64,000 nucleotides of DNA from Trichormus sp. M33_DOE_039 (GTDB lineage: Bacteria; Cyanobacteriota; Cyanobacteriia; Cyanobacteriales; Nostocaceae): NCBI GenBank assembly GCA_015296085.1, contig DVDT01000082.1, positions 62,001 to 126,000 of the forward strand, in the 5' to 3' direction. This document shows positions 9,004 through 17,719 of the stretch, in pieces (positions within the stretch are counted from its first letter, which is position 1; each line of letters opens with the position of its first letter). Under the pieces are notes generated by a model. That model was not told the origin of the DNA. It made no database searches and saw nothing but the letters and a program-made list of their open reading frames with translations. The translations under genes were made by a program, and so were the position numbers.

Positions 9004-9798
9004 TCAAAGCTGATTGAGCATTTTGTGAGTCTGAGGGATGACGCGGACTTGTTTTAAACTTTTTTTCATCAAAGCTTGCCAAGTTAAAACCTGTGCCGGT
9101 GTGGGAGCAAGGATAGGGATTTTATTTAATTGCTCAGAATCAGCTAAAGGCGTAACAGGTTGTAAAAATACGGGAATATCAGGACTAATATCTGCCACTA
9201 ATAAAGCAGCTTGCTCTAATTCAGCTACATCCGTATGATGAGAGATAATTATTTTAATGAATGTTTCTAAATTTGGATAACAAATTTGTAGAAACTTCAT
9301 ATGTTCTGACCAATAGGATTCACCACTGACGCTAGGAAGTTTCAAATCCATACCTACAGAATCTAGATATGGTAATATCATGGCCAACTGTTCTGGGCGA
9401 TGTCCGCCGGTTTCCAAGTATATAGGTAGACCAGTGAGCGATCGCGCCTGGGGCAGAAATTCCTTTAAGAAACCTGCATGAAGAAGTGGTTCTCCTCCTG
9501 TTAAGCTAATGCTATCGTGTAAACAAGGTAAATTCTGTCGTTCAATCCATTCTAATAAGACTGGTATTAAGACAGGGTTGGAGTGAATTTCAAAATCTCG
9601 GAGTCCGGGCGATCGCTCGATCCTACAGTCAGCAGGTGTATGCCATGTATGGACACTATCGCAAAAGTGGCAACGTAAGTCACACAAAGCAAAGCGAATA
9701 AAAATTTGACGTGTCCCGACATTCAGTCCTTCCCCTTGAATAGCAGAAAAGACCTCAATCAGGCGTGCAGTAGGTTCGGCTGTAGTGTTAGCAGTCAT
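9004..9798 (-). CDS. queE: 7-carboxy-7-deazaguanine synthase, radical SAM
   Basis: A 264-residue radical SAM enzyme that ring-contracts 6-carboxytetrahydropterin to 7-carboxy-7-deazaguanine in queuosine biosynthesis. Visible features are the N-terminal EVFSAIQGEG motif (about residues 15-24), the iron-sulfur cysteines C39, C43 and C46 in FALCDLRCHFCDS (a CX3CX2C spacing), and the SAM-binding SLTGGEPLL. The cysteine spacing and the QGEG motif separate QueE from pyruvate formate-lyase activases. Other queuosine genes are not in this window. It is a single gene, convergent with the DUF3318 gene. A HIP1 site lies just upstream of the start. Confidence 0.92.
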   Translation of the reverse strand: MTANTTAEPTARLIEVFSAIQGEGLNVGTRQIFIRFALCDLRCHFCDSVHTWHTPADCRIERSPGLRDFEIHSNPVLIPVLLEWIERQNLPCLHDSISLTGGEPLLHAGFLKEFLPQARSLTGLPIYLETGGHRPEQLAMILPYLDSVGMDLKLPSVSGESYWSEHMKFLQICYPNLETFIKIIISHHTDVAELEQAALLVADISPDIPVFLQPVTPLADSEQLNKIPILAPTPAQVLTWQALMKKSLKQVRVIPQTHKMLNQL

Positions 9799-9991
9799 AG
9801 GATAGTAGCAACGCGATCGCGCTGCATCGGTTCAACAACAAGTGAGTTTTTAATCTCTTGTTCTATTGTGAATCTTGTAGGCAATCCCTAACTCAACCTA
9901 TAAAACTAACTATGAGTCATTATTCCTACTTATTTAAAATGAGGTTAGGTGATTTTCTAGGACAAAATAATGTTTGGCTGATTAAATTTAT

Positions 9992-11041
9992 ATGGCAACG
10001 AAAGTGCAGAGCTTCATGACTAGCCAACCCACTGAGGTAAATTTTCCAGTTACTTCCCTAAATGAAACGGTTATAGTGCAGGTATCTGCGCGGTTAAGCG
10101 TGCTTGAAGCAGTAAGCTTTAAGCAAACCTGCCAAAATTTAACCCAAGAAAATAACCATCCCAAGCAAATCATTATTGATTTTCAGAAAACCACTTTTAT
10201 GGATAGTAGTGGTTTAGGTGCTTTGGTAAGTAGTTTTAAAACTACTCAAGAAAAAGAAATTTCCATGATCCTGCGGAATGTTACCCCCCAGGTCATGGCA
10301 GTGCTAAACCTTACAGGACTAGATAAAGTTTTTTCCATTGAGTCTAATAGCGAAGCGTTACCCATAAAAGATGATAATGTCACAGACATTCAGAAGGCTT
10401 CAACCCGCAAAATAGAGCAACTACCAACTACTCATCCATCCGTAGCATCTTGGATGAAACGATTTATAGATATTATTGGTGCTTTGGTGGGTTTGGTAAT
10501 CACAGGAATTTTGTTTATTCCCATAGTGGTCGCTATCCAAATTGATGATCCCGGCCCGATTTTCTTTGGACAAATTCGCTGCGGTTGGATGGGGAAACGC
10601 TTTAAAATTTGGAAATTTCGCTCTATGTGTGTAGATGCAGAAGCGAAAAAAGCTCAAGTTAAAAACCAAGTCCAGGGTGCGTTCTTCAAGAATGAAAATG
10701 ACCCCCGAATTACACGCGTCGGCAGATTTTTACGTCGCACCAGCTTAGATGAGTTTCCGCAATTTTGGAATGTCTTGCAAGGCGACATGAGTTTAGTGGG
10801 GACTAGACCACCCACACCCGATGAAGTGGAACGCTATGAAGTTCCAGAGTGGCAACGTCTTGATGTGAAACCCGGTATGACTGGGGAATGGCAAGTTAAC
10901 GGTAGGTCTAAAGTTCGCAGTTTTGAAGATGTAATTAGGCTGGATTTGCAATATCAGAAAAACTGGAGTTTGATATATGACTTGAAGTTAATTTTCAAGA
11001 CTGTTGCTGTTATTTTTAACAAAAACAGTGGTGCTTATTAG
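9992..11041 (+). CDS. STAS domain fused to polyprenyl-phosphate sugar-1-phosphate transferase
   Basis: A 349-residue two-domain protein. Residues about 20-115 are a STAS (anti-sigma-factor antagonist) domain with the phosphorylation-site motif MDSSGLGAL, D71-S72-S73, where SpoIIAA-like proteins are phosphorylated. After a linker rich in S, T and Q, residues about 147-349 form a bacterial sugar transferase domain: a membrane helix (IIGALVGLVITGILFIPIVV), then PGPIFFGQIRCGWMGKRFK, KFRSM, LRRTSLDEFPQFWNVLQGDM, SLVGTRP and the LDVKPGMTGEWQVNGRS block. This domain starts exopolysaccharide synthesis by putting the first sugar phosphate on undecaprenyl phosphate. The fusion suggests initiation controlled by serine phosphorylation. 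The start is uncertain; a second ATG lies eight codons in. Confidence 0.88.
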   Translation: MATKVQSFMTSQPTEVNFPVTSLNETVIVQVSARLSVLEAVSFKQTCQNLTQENNHPKQIIIDFQKTTFMDSSGLGALVSSFKTTQEKEISMILRNVTPQVMAVLNLTGLDKVFSIESNSEALPIKDDNVTDIQKASTRKIEQLPTTHPSVASWMKRFIDIIGALVGLVITGILFIPIVVAIQIDDPGPIFFGQIRCGWMGKRFKIWKFRSMCVDAEAKKAQVKNQVQGAFFKNENDPRITRVGRFLRRTSLDEFPQFWNVLQGDMSLVGTRPPTPDEVERYEVPEWQRLDVKPGMTGEWQVNGRSKVRSFEDVIRLDLQYQKNWSLIYDLKLIFKTVAVIFNKNSGAY

Positions 11042-11106
11042 CAAATTATTTATATTTTAAATTTGTTAATAAACTTGCAACTACTAAATAAAATTTAGTT
11101 GTGACT

Positions 11107-11142
11107 ATGCCCAAACTAATTTAAGTTTTGGGCATATTTTTT
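11107..11142 (+). terminator. Rho-independent terminator of the STAS-sugar transferase gene
   Basis: ATGCCCAAACT and AGTTTTGGGCAT pair with one bulged base around a six-base loop, followed by six T at 11137-11142. The T-run reaches into the stop codon of the convergent toxin gene. Confidence 0.85.
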
Positions 11143-11410
11143 ATTCATTATAATGATATTTGCATGAAAGAATAATTATTAAATCTTCATCTATTTTGTA
11201 AACTAATCTATGCTCATCTGTAATTCGCCTTGACCAATAACCTTGTAATTCGTATTTCAAGGCTTCAGGCTTACCGATTCCTGAAAATGGTTCTCTTTGA
11301 ATATCTTTGATTAGATCCAATATCTTTTTAAAAATTTTCTTATCTTCTATTGTCCACTGACCTAATTGCTCAAAGGCTTCTGGTTCAAATGCTATTTTTT
11401 TCATATTCAT
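11141..11410 (-). CDS. YoeB/Txe-type RelE-superfamily toxin
   Basis: An 89-residue protein (or 87 from the second ATG) of the Txe/YoeB family, ribosome-dependent mRNA interferases that cut mRNA in the A site. Family marks are FEPEAFEQLGQWTIEDKKIFKKI at the N-terminus, EPFSGIGKPEALKYELQGYW in the middle, the basic pair in SRRITDEHRLVYKI, and the C-terminal CKYHY that carries the catalytic histidine and tyrosine. It overlaps the upstream antitoxin gene by 26 bases, as is usual for coupled toxin-antitoxin pairs. The ORF is complete with catalytic residues present, so the toxin is probably active. Confidence 0.88.
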   Translation of the reverse strand: MNMKKIAFEPEAFEQLGQWTIEDKKIFKKILDLIKDIQREPFSGIGKPEALKYELQGYWSRRITDEHRLVYKIDEDLIIILSCKYHYNE

Positions 11411-11636
11411 CTAAATCAACATAGATCAGATTTCCTTTCTCTACATTTTCTAAAGCTTTAAGTAGATGTTTTTTATTAGCTTCTGAGTTGAGAAGATAGG
11501 TAGTTTCATCTTCTTTATTTGGCTGTTCAACTAGAACTATCACTTCTACAATAGTCCCTTCTGGTAATTCGGTTGTAGAAAGTTCAATTTTCCCATCTTT
11601 ACCGACAATAGCCTTTTGCTTAATTCCACTGAGCAT
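11385..11636 (-). CDS. Antitoxin partner of the YoeB-like toxin
   Basis: An 83-residue protein from the ATG at 11636, preceded by GGAGAGGAG; a TTG start at 11675 would add 13 residues and leave that purine tract inside the gene. The N-terminal half (VGKDGKIELSTTELPEGTIV) resembles a swapped-hairpin AbrB-like DNA-binding domain. The C-terminal half (TYLLNSEANKKHLLKALENV) resembles the YefM segment that wraps the YoeB toxin. Antitoxin first and overlapping the toxin is the standard order. Such antitoxins bind their own promoter, so autoregulation is expected. The exact antitoxin family is uncertain. Confidence 0.78.
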   Translation of the reverse strand: MLSGIKQKAIVGKDGKIELSTTELPEGTIVEVIVLVEQPNKEDETTYLLNSEANKKHLLKALENVEKGNLIYVDLDEYEKNSI

Positions 11637-11899
11637 GATTTTTAGATACTCCTCTCCTAAGCGAGATATTGACAAGATTGTATAACCTTATATTAACTCT
11701 ATTTAATTAAAGTCATTGAGTGCGATCGCAACTTTTCTCAATATACGAGGTTGGGTGGAGAAAAGCGCGACTTGATATGGATTTCGGTGTTGGGTTACGC
11801 TATTGCTTCATTCAATCTACTTCTAGTTATTCATGTTATTTCACTCTAATTACAGGGAAATATAAAAGTAACCTGATTGAGAATAAATTAGAGGTAGTA

Positions 11900-12394
11900 A
11901 TGGCTGATTTATCTAGATTGAAGTGGAGTAAAAATGTAAGTTATCAAGGTAGCGAAATAACATTTTGGGATTTTCCAATAAATGAACTGTCAAAAATATT
12001 TATCTTACATTGGAAAAAAGGCTATGAAGCTAATGCAGCAAAACCGGAAGAGGGTGATATTTTATTAATCAGGCAACACGCCCGTATCACACACATTGTT
12101 CAATTGTTTAATAAAACTGTTTATGATGAGGCTTCTGGTTATGAATTTAGCATTGGTCGTCTAGTTCAAATACTTTGGAAAGCACATGATTTGAACAATG
12201 CGCCACATAATACAGAAATATTTGGTTGCCCAATTAATTTTCCTCCAAACGGAAAAGCTCACTTTTTAGAAAACATCGGTGATTTTAATGAATATTGGAG
12301 TAAGCTTGGCGGATTACCTGCATTTCAAAACTATGTTACAGGTGTGTTAGATAAAAACGGTGAATGGCTACAACCATTAATTGCGTTAGCATAG
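11900..12394 (+). CDS. Hypothetical protein
   Basis: The ATG at 11900, preceded by GAGG at 11891, gives 164 residues starting MADLSRLKWSKNVSYQGSEI. The reading frame stays open upstream to 11720, but that part looks non-coding: it includes a HIP1 site and a GGTTGGGTGG repeat-like stretch. The protein is soluble and mixed alpha/beta, with EEGDILLIRQHARITHIVQL as its clearest strand-rich part, followed by YEFSIGRLVQILW. This recalls small beta-barrel domains of the EVE/PUA kind, but I cannot assign it. It is convergent with chlN, sharing the terminator between them. Confidence 0.6.
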   Translation: MADLSRLKWSKNVSYQGSEITFWDFPINELSKIFILHWKKGYEANAAKPEEGDILLIRQHARITHIVQLFNKTVYDEASGYEFSIGRLVQILWKAHDLNNAPHNTEIFGCPINFPPNGKAHFLENIGDFNEYWSKLGGLPAFQNYVTGVLDKNGEWLQPLIALA

Positions 12395-12399
12395 CTACA

Positions 12400-12426
12400 A
12401 TAAAAAAGGCGAACCTATGTTCGCCT
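12400..12426 (-). terminator. chlN: Rho-independent terminator of chlN
   Basis: AGGCGAAC (12407-12414) and GTTCGCCT (12419-12426) pair around CTAT. On the reverse strand the stem is followed by six T, so it ends the chlL-DUF5331-chlN transcript. No T-run follows on the forward strand. Confidence 0.88.
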
Positions 12427-12458
12427 CTAAAGTAATTAATTATCTCAAAACCCAAAAT

Positions 12459-13886
<1,428 letters not shown>

Positions 13887-13935
13887 TCAATGCAGCTGGA
13901 AATAGGGACAGCATTAGAGGGGCGAGTAGAGAGTG

Positions 13936-13967
13936 GGGAATAGTCAGTGGTGAAACTGACTATTCCC
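13936..13967. repeat. Strong hairpin in the DUF5331-chlN intercistronic gap
   Basis: GGGAATAGTCAGT (13936-13948) and ACTGACTATTCCC (13955-13967) pair perfectly over 13 bases around a six-base loop. No T-run follows on the coding strand, so it is more likely an mRNA-stabilising or processing element than a terminator. It sits within a Nostoc-type short repeat tract. Confidence 0.7.
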
Positions 13968-14046
13968 TATTCTCTATTCCCTGACACTGTAATGTGTGGC
14001 ACATAGCACCAACTAAAAACCCCTAAATTCAACAGCAACGGTATTT

Positions 14047-14739
14047 TTATGCGTTGGGGAAGAGACGGGCAATTTCCGATTCGTCAAAAACGCCATTTGG
14101 TAATTCTTCCCCCATGAAATCATTGCTTTCACCACCCTTTTGTAAGGATGTTTCATCACCCCAGACATCAGATAACACATCGCTGAAAGCGTTTTCGTCA
14201 GGTGTATTCAGATCCTCAAGAATTTGTTCTTCTAATCTTTCTACTGACGAAGTTGCAACATCAAAAGAAACATCACCAAAACCGTCTTCTTCTGGACTGG
14301 CTGTTGCCATTCTATTGAAGCTATCTTCCATGTTGCCGACTATCAGCGTTTGAGGATCAATCTCTTCCCCAAAAGTATCGGTGTGAGAAACGGCAAAAGT
14401 ATCATCTTCCGTATTTTCTTCCATACCGACAGTAGACGCTTCTGTTTCGGGCATCGTACTGTTACCGAGGGCGATGTCTGGGTCAAAGTTTAATTCCAGT
14501 ACCTCAATTAAAGTATCCGCATCAGGATTTAATTTCGCAAAAGGAAACATTAACTGCGCTAATTTCGGATCTAGCGCATTTACCACTCCCAGGATGAGGT
14601 AAGAGGGTGGCCGCTTGCCACCATCAGGTGTATATACTGACTCCACTTGCATATGGAGTTTGATCCAATCACGATTGGCTTGGAAAAATTGCAACCACTT
14701 TTGTCTAATCGAATCTGTAAAGCTATTAAAGAAAGCCAT
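14047..14739 (-). CDS. DUF5331 protein encoded between chlL and chlN
   Basis: A 230-residue protein with two parts. Residues 1-95 form a compact region (SFTDSIRQKWLQFFQANRDW, then SYLILGVVNALDPKLAQLMF). Residues about 96-230 are low-complexity and very acidic, with few K or R and many D, E, S and T (for example DTFAVSHTDTFGEEIDPQTL), ending in SEIARLFPNA. I recognise the DUF5331 family found between chlL and chlN in heterocystous cyanobacteria. It starts 30 bases after chlL and lies 184 bases before chlN, so it is probably co-transcribed. Function is unknown; a role in assembling or regulating the dark reductase is inferred from position only. Confidence 0.78.
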   Translation of the reverse strand: MAFFNSFTDSIRQKWLQFFQANRDWIKLHMQVESVYTPDGGKRPPSYLILGVVNALDPKLAQLMFPFAKLNPDADTLIEVLELNFDPDIALGNSTMPETEASTVGMEENTEDDTFAVSHTDTFGEEIDPQTLIVGNMEDSFNRMATASPEEDGFGDVSFDVATSSVERLEEQILEDLNTPDENAFSDVLSDVWGDETSLQKGGESNDFMGEELPNGVFDESEIARLFPNA

Positions 14740-14769
14740 TATTGACCCCCATCCTGAAAACTAGATGAT

Positions 14770-15636
14770 TTATACAATCATCAAGTCTAATTCCTCTTCA
14801 GGATTAGCAACCTGTGGTTTACGCGGATTTAAATAAAAATCAGATAACAAAGTAAATAATTCACGATCAGGAGCATCGTTAGGTACTACCCCTTCAGGTC
14901 GTGCAAGAATTTGGTCAGCAATGTTGAGGTAGTAGTCACATACGTAGTTTAATGATGGGTCTGACTCTGCCATTTCAAACAAAGTTTTACCCTTAACACG
15001 AGACACCCTAATATCTTCAATTAATGGCAGGACTTCCAGGACGGGCATCGGAACTGCTTCCACATACTTTTCAATCAAGTCGCGCTTGGAGGTACGATTG
15101 CCAATTAATCCAGCTAGACGTAGTGGGTGAGTTCGTGCTTTCTCTCGCACTGAAGCTGCAATGCGATTGGCAGCAAACAAGGCATCAAAGCCGTTATCAG
15201 TAACAATCATGCAGTAATCAGCATAATTGAGTGGTGCTGCAAAACCGCCACAAACAACGTCACCCAAAACATCAAACAAGATTACATCGTACTCATCAAA
15301 GGCATTGAGTTCCTTCAGTAATTTCACGGTTTCACCAACGACGTAGCCACCACAGCCCGCACCCGCAGGCGGCCCACCAGCTTCAACGCAGTCTACACCA
15401 CCATAGCCTTTGTAAATTACGTCTTCAGGCCAGACATCTTCATAGTGGTAGTCTTTTTCTTGCAGGGTATCAATAATAGTAGGAATTAAAAATCCAGTTA
15501 AGGTAAAGGTGCTGTCGTGTTTGGGGTCACACCCGATTTGCAGAACTTTTTTGCCGCGTTTGGCTAGGGCGACGGAGATATTACAGCTAGTTGTAGATTT
15601 ACCTATCCCACCTTTTCCGTAAACTGCTAATTTCAC
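14770..15636 (-). CDS. chlL: Light-independent protochlorophyllide reductase iron-sulfur ATP-binding protein L
   Basis: A 288-residue NifH-like ATPase that passes electrons from ferredoxin to the ChlN-ChlB component. The P-loop GKGGIGKS is at residues 7-14. The two cysteines that bridge the [4Fe-4S] cluster across the homodimer are C95 ([12 protein letters not shown]) and C129 ([12 protein letters not shown]). The switch region GCDPKHDST is intact. Length and motifs match ChlL and differ from NifH, which carries other C-terminal sequence. It is first in the chlL-DUF5331-chlN order. The enzyme is oxygen-sensitive and serves dark or low-oxygen greening alongside the light-dependent enzyme. Confidence 0.97.
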   Translation of the reverse strand: MKLAVYGKGGIGKSTTSCNISVALAKRGKKVLQIGCDPKHDSTFTLTGFLIPTIIDTLQEKDYHYEDVWPEDVIYKGYGGVDCVEAGGPPAGAGCGGYVVGETVKLLKELNAFDEYDVILFDVLGDVVCGGFAAPLNYADYCMIVTDNGFDALFAANRIAASVREKARTHPLRLAGLIGNRTSKRDLIEKYVEAVPMPVLEVLPLIEDIRVSRVKGKTLFEMAESDPSLNYVCDYYLNIADQILARPEGVVPNDAPDRELFTLLSDFYLNPRKPQVANPEEELDLMIV

Positions 15637-16192
15637 TGTTGTTTGCCTCTTATCGTTTTTTATGAAACTTCTGGCTAAAACTTTGACTTGGTGAGACGTG
15701 ACAAATCGCCGTCTCTACAAAAGCAATATGTGAGGTCTGTGAATGTGATTATTGTCGAAATTTCACGGGAAATAAAGGGGTGCTAAATCTGAAAAATCGC
15801 TATAAAAGGAATTAGAGAACATTATTGGGTTATTAATTAACTCAAAGCCCATAAAAATCTATTCTTTAGCTAAAAATTTTTTTATTGAATATTTTATATA
15901 ACTTTTTTTATAAAAATAGTTACAAAAGACAAAATATCATAATGACCGATTATCAAGATTTCTCGTAGATTTAGCCGACTTCAATCAGCACTGTGATATG
16001 GCTAGACTTGTTTTAAGCAAAGGCGATCGCAAATGAGGTATTGATTTGCGCCGTAGACCGCAAAAAATTAGGGATCAGTCAATAATCTTACCCTTTATAC
16101 CTATATCTCAACCTGTGTGGCTCACTGTAGATTAGCCAAATAGAACTATCTTGTAAAAAATTATTAATTTTCCCAATATCATGCAGGCTAGA
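15637..16192. other. Upstream region of chlL with a dispersed repeat
   Basis: About 550 bases. It probably includes the chlL promoter. A short dispersed repeat at about 15691-15720 pairs GAGACG with CGTCTC around GTGACAAATCGC; a relative lies at 46996-47020. Bases 15840-15960 are very AT-rich. One HIP1 site lies near 16022. No gene is visible. Confidence 0.5.
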
Positions 16193-16450
16193 CTAAAATT
16201 TCAATTCGGCATTAATTGCCTCTATTTCTTGTAGTGACTGCCATCCAGCTTGCCACTGTGAACTATCTTGCAATAATTTAGCGTTCATCCAAAACCGGAC
16301 ATCAGGATCGCAAGCCGCAACCATTTCAGCGTAAACCCACTTCCCTTGATTTTTGCGATTGACGACTTGAAAATGTCTCCATCCATCTACTTTGGTGGTT
16401 GCTGTCCATTTAGAACCCACTAAGTAAGGAAATTTCTGTTTTTTCGTCAT
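16193..16450 (-). CDS. TIGR02450-type small tryptophan-rich protein
   Basis: An 85-residue soluble protein with seven tryptophans, starting MTKKQKFPYLVGSKWTATTK. The pattern GSKWTATTKVDGWRHFQVVN, then CDPDVRFWMNAKLL and WQAGWQSL, is characteristic of the short Trp-rich family TIGR02450, found in cyanobacteria and marine proteobacteria. Function is unknown. It is a single gene flanked by long intergenic regions. The HFQVVNRK stretch suggests a small beta-sheet that could bind nucleic acid, but that is speculation. Confidence 0.78.
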   Translation of the reverse strand: MTKKQKFPYLVGSKWTATTKVDGWRHFQVVNRKNQGKWVYAEMVAACDPDVRFWMNAKLLQDSSQWQAGWQSLQEIEAINAELKF

Positions 16451-16921
16451 TGGATTTACAGTCAGTCATGATCATTATTTATAAATATTTACATAAACAG
16501 GAGTGAGAATTCAGACTTCTGAATTCTCACTAATTTAAGGTTCAGCTATTGTTTGTAGCTAATACCAATTCTCTATGAAGTTGCACCAAATAAATGATGT
16601 AGAGAGGTTGCATGCAACCTCTCTACAGTCCAGAATAAAGCGCATCTTCATTAAGAAACGGTATAAATAGGGGCAAGTCAGACGCATTCTCGTGAATATT
16701 TGCGTATGCTGTTTAACTCGTGCTTATTTATCACTCTGAAAAAATCAGAGCAATTGCCCTACATCAATAAATTGTTAGTTAAAAAACTTCCTTTGTTGCT
16801 CCGAATCCAGCGAACCATCCATTATCAATGCAACAAACAAGTCAAACCCTCTTGCTTTAAGTCCTTTGCCTAATACCTAACTGCCTACAACTGGGGATAA
16901 TTTTTAATTATCCGTTGCACT
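16451..16921. other. Intergenic region containing a MITE-like element
   Basis: About 470 bases between two reverse-strand genes. The MITE-like element at 16562-16664 fills the middle. An inverted repeat GTGAGAATTCAG / CTGAATTCTCAC lies at about 16503-16530. The rest shows no gene. Confidence 0.5.
16562..16664. mobile_element. MITE-like element, copy 1 (103 bp)
   Basis: Ends are imperfect inverted repeats of about 25 bases: the left begins ATACCAATTCTCTATGAAG and the right, read in reverse complement, ATACCGTTTCTTAATGAAG. The centre is a palindrome, TAGAGAGGTTGCATGCAACC with CTCTA following. A second copy of the same length, about 85 percent identical by eye, lies at 45800-45902. No coding capacity, as expected for a miniature element moved by another transposase. 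Confidence 0.8.
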
Positions 16922-17257
16922 TTACCATCTGTTGTATCTACGGTCTCTGTTGTATCTATCATACCTGCCACCTCTGTCATACCTGGAACTGGCAACAGAA
17001 AACTCAGCTCGGCAACCGTTTCTCACCCAAATACGATTACGAACATAGCCCCAATTGCCTCTACAACTAGCATCAGACAACTGCCTCACAAATCTAACTG
17101 GCCCTCTTGCGGGTACTACGCAAGTGTCTCTCCGATTATTCACGCTTTCGCAAGTGATGATTTCGCGCGCGGAAGCAGGGGGAACAAAACTTAAAAGTGT
17201 ACTGATACTACTAGCAACTATGAAAGTAGCAGTTATGACTGGAAACCGGATAACCAT
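16922..17257 (-). CDS. Secreted DUF3011 protein
   Basis: The ATG at 17257 is preferred to a TTG two codons upstream. The 111-residue product begins with a signal peptide ending around PPASA-REIITCES. The mature part has four cysteines in the DUF3011 arrangement: ITCESVNNRRDTC, then SDASCRGNWGYVRNRIWV and RNGCRAEFSV. The C-terminus is an arginine-, glycine- and tyrosine-rich tail (RYDRGGRYDRYNRDRRYNRW). DUF3011 domains are small lectin-like modules in exported bacterial proteins. The basic tail may bind envelope polysaccharide, which is inference. It is a single gene divergent from clpB. Confidence 0.78.
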   Translation of the reverse strand: MVIRFPVITATFIVASSISTLLSFVPPASAREIITCESVNNRRDTCVVPARGPVRFVRQLSDASCRGNWGYVRNRIWVRNGCRAEFSVASSRYDRGGRYDRYNRDRRYNRW

Positions 17258-17719
17258 AGTCAATCGATGCTCCGTGAATATAACACCATAACAATTAATT
17301 GAGGCTGGCTAAACCCAAGCCATATTGATCATAAAATTTGAGTCGTATGAGCAAATAGGCCAAAAGTCATGAATATAACCATGATTAAAGTCATATTTTG
17401 AGGCTAATCGGCTTCCCATCCGGTCAAGCAATGCCTATGTTGTATGGTCTCTCAATTTCGCTGGCATGAAGTAAATGTTGCCTTTGGTATAGAGGTAAGT
17501 ACGATCACTGTTTGACAATAGACGCTGGATTTTAGATGCTTACGGATGTTACTGAGTAAGAAGACTCAACAGTAGAAGACAAAAGGTAATACTACTACCT
17601 GACGAAGACGTGAAGACCGATCCAGCTATTTGTGCCAGTATTCATAAAATAACCATATAAGAACAACGAATAACTATTGTTCTATCTGCATCTGCGCGTC
17701 TACGTTCCTGAATCAGCCT
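17258..17719. other. clpB upstream region
   Basis: About 460 bases between the divergent DUF3011 gene and clpB. It should contain both promoters. No heat-shock CIRCE repeat (TTAGCACTC-N9-GAGTGCTAA) is visible. No gene is visible. Confidence 0.5.
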
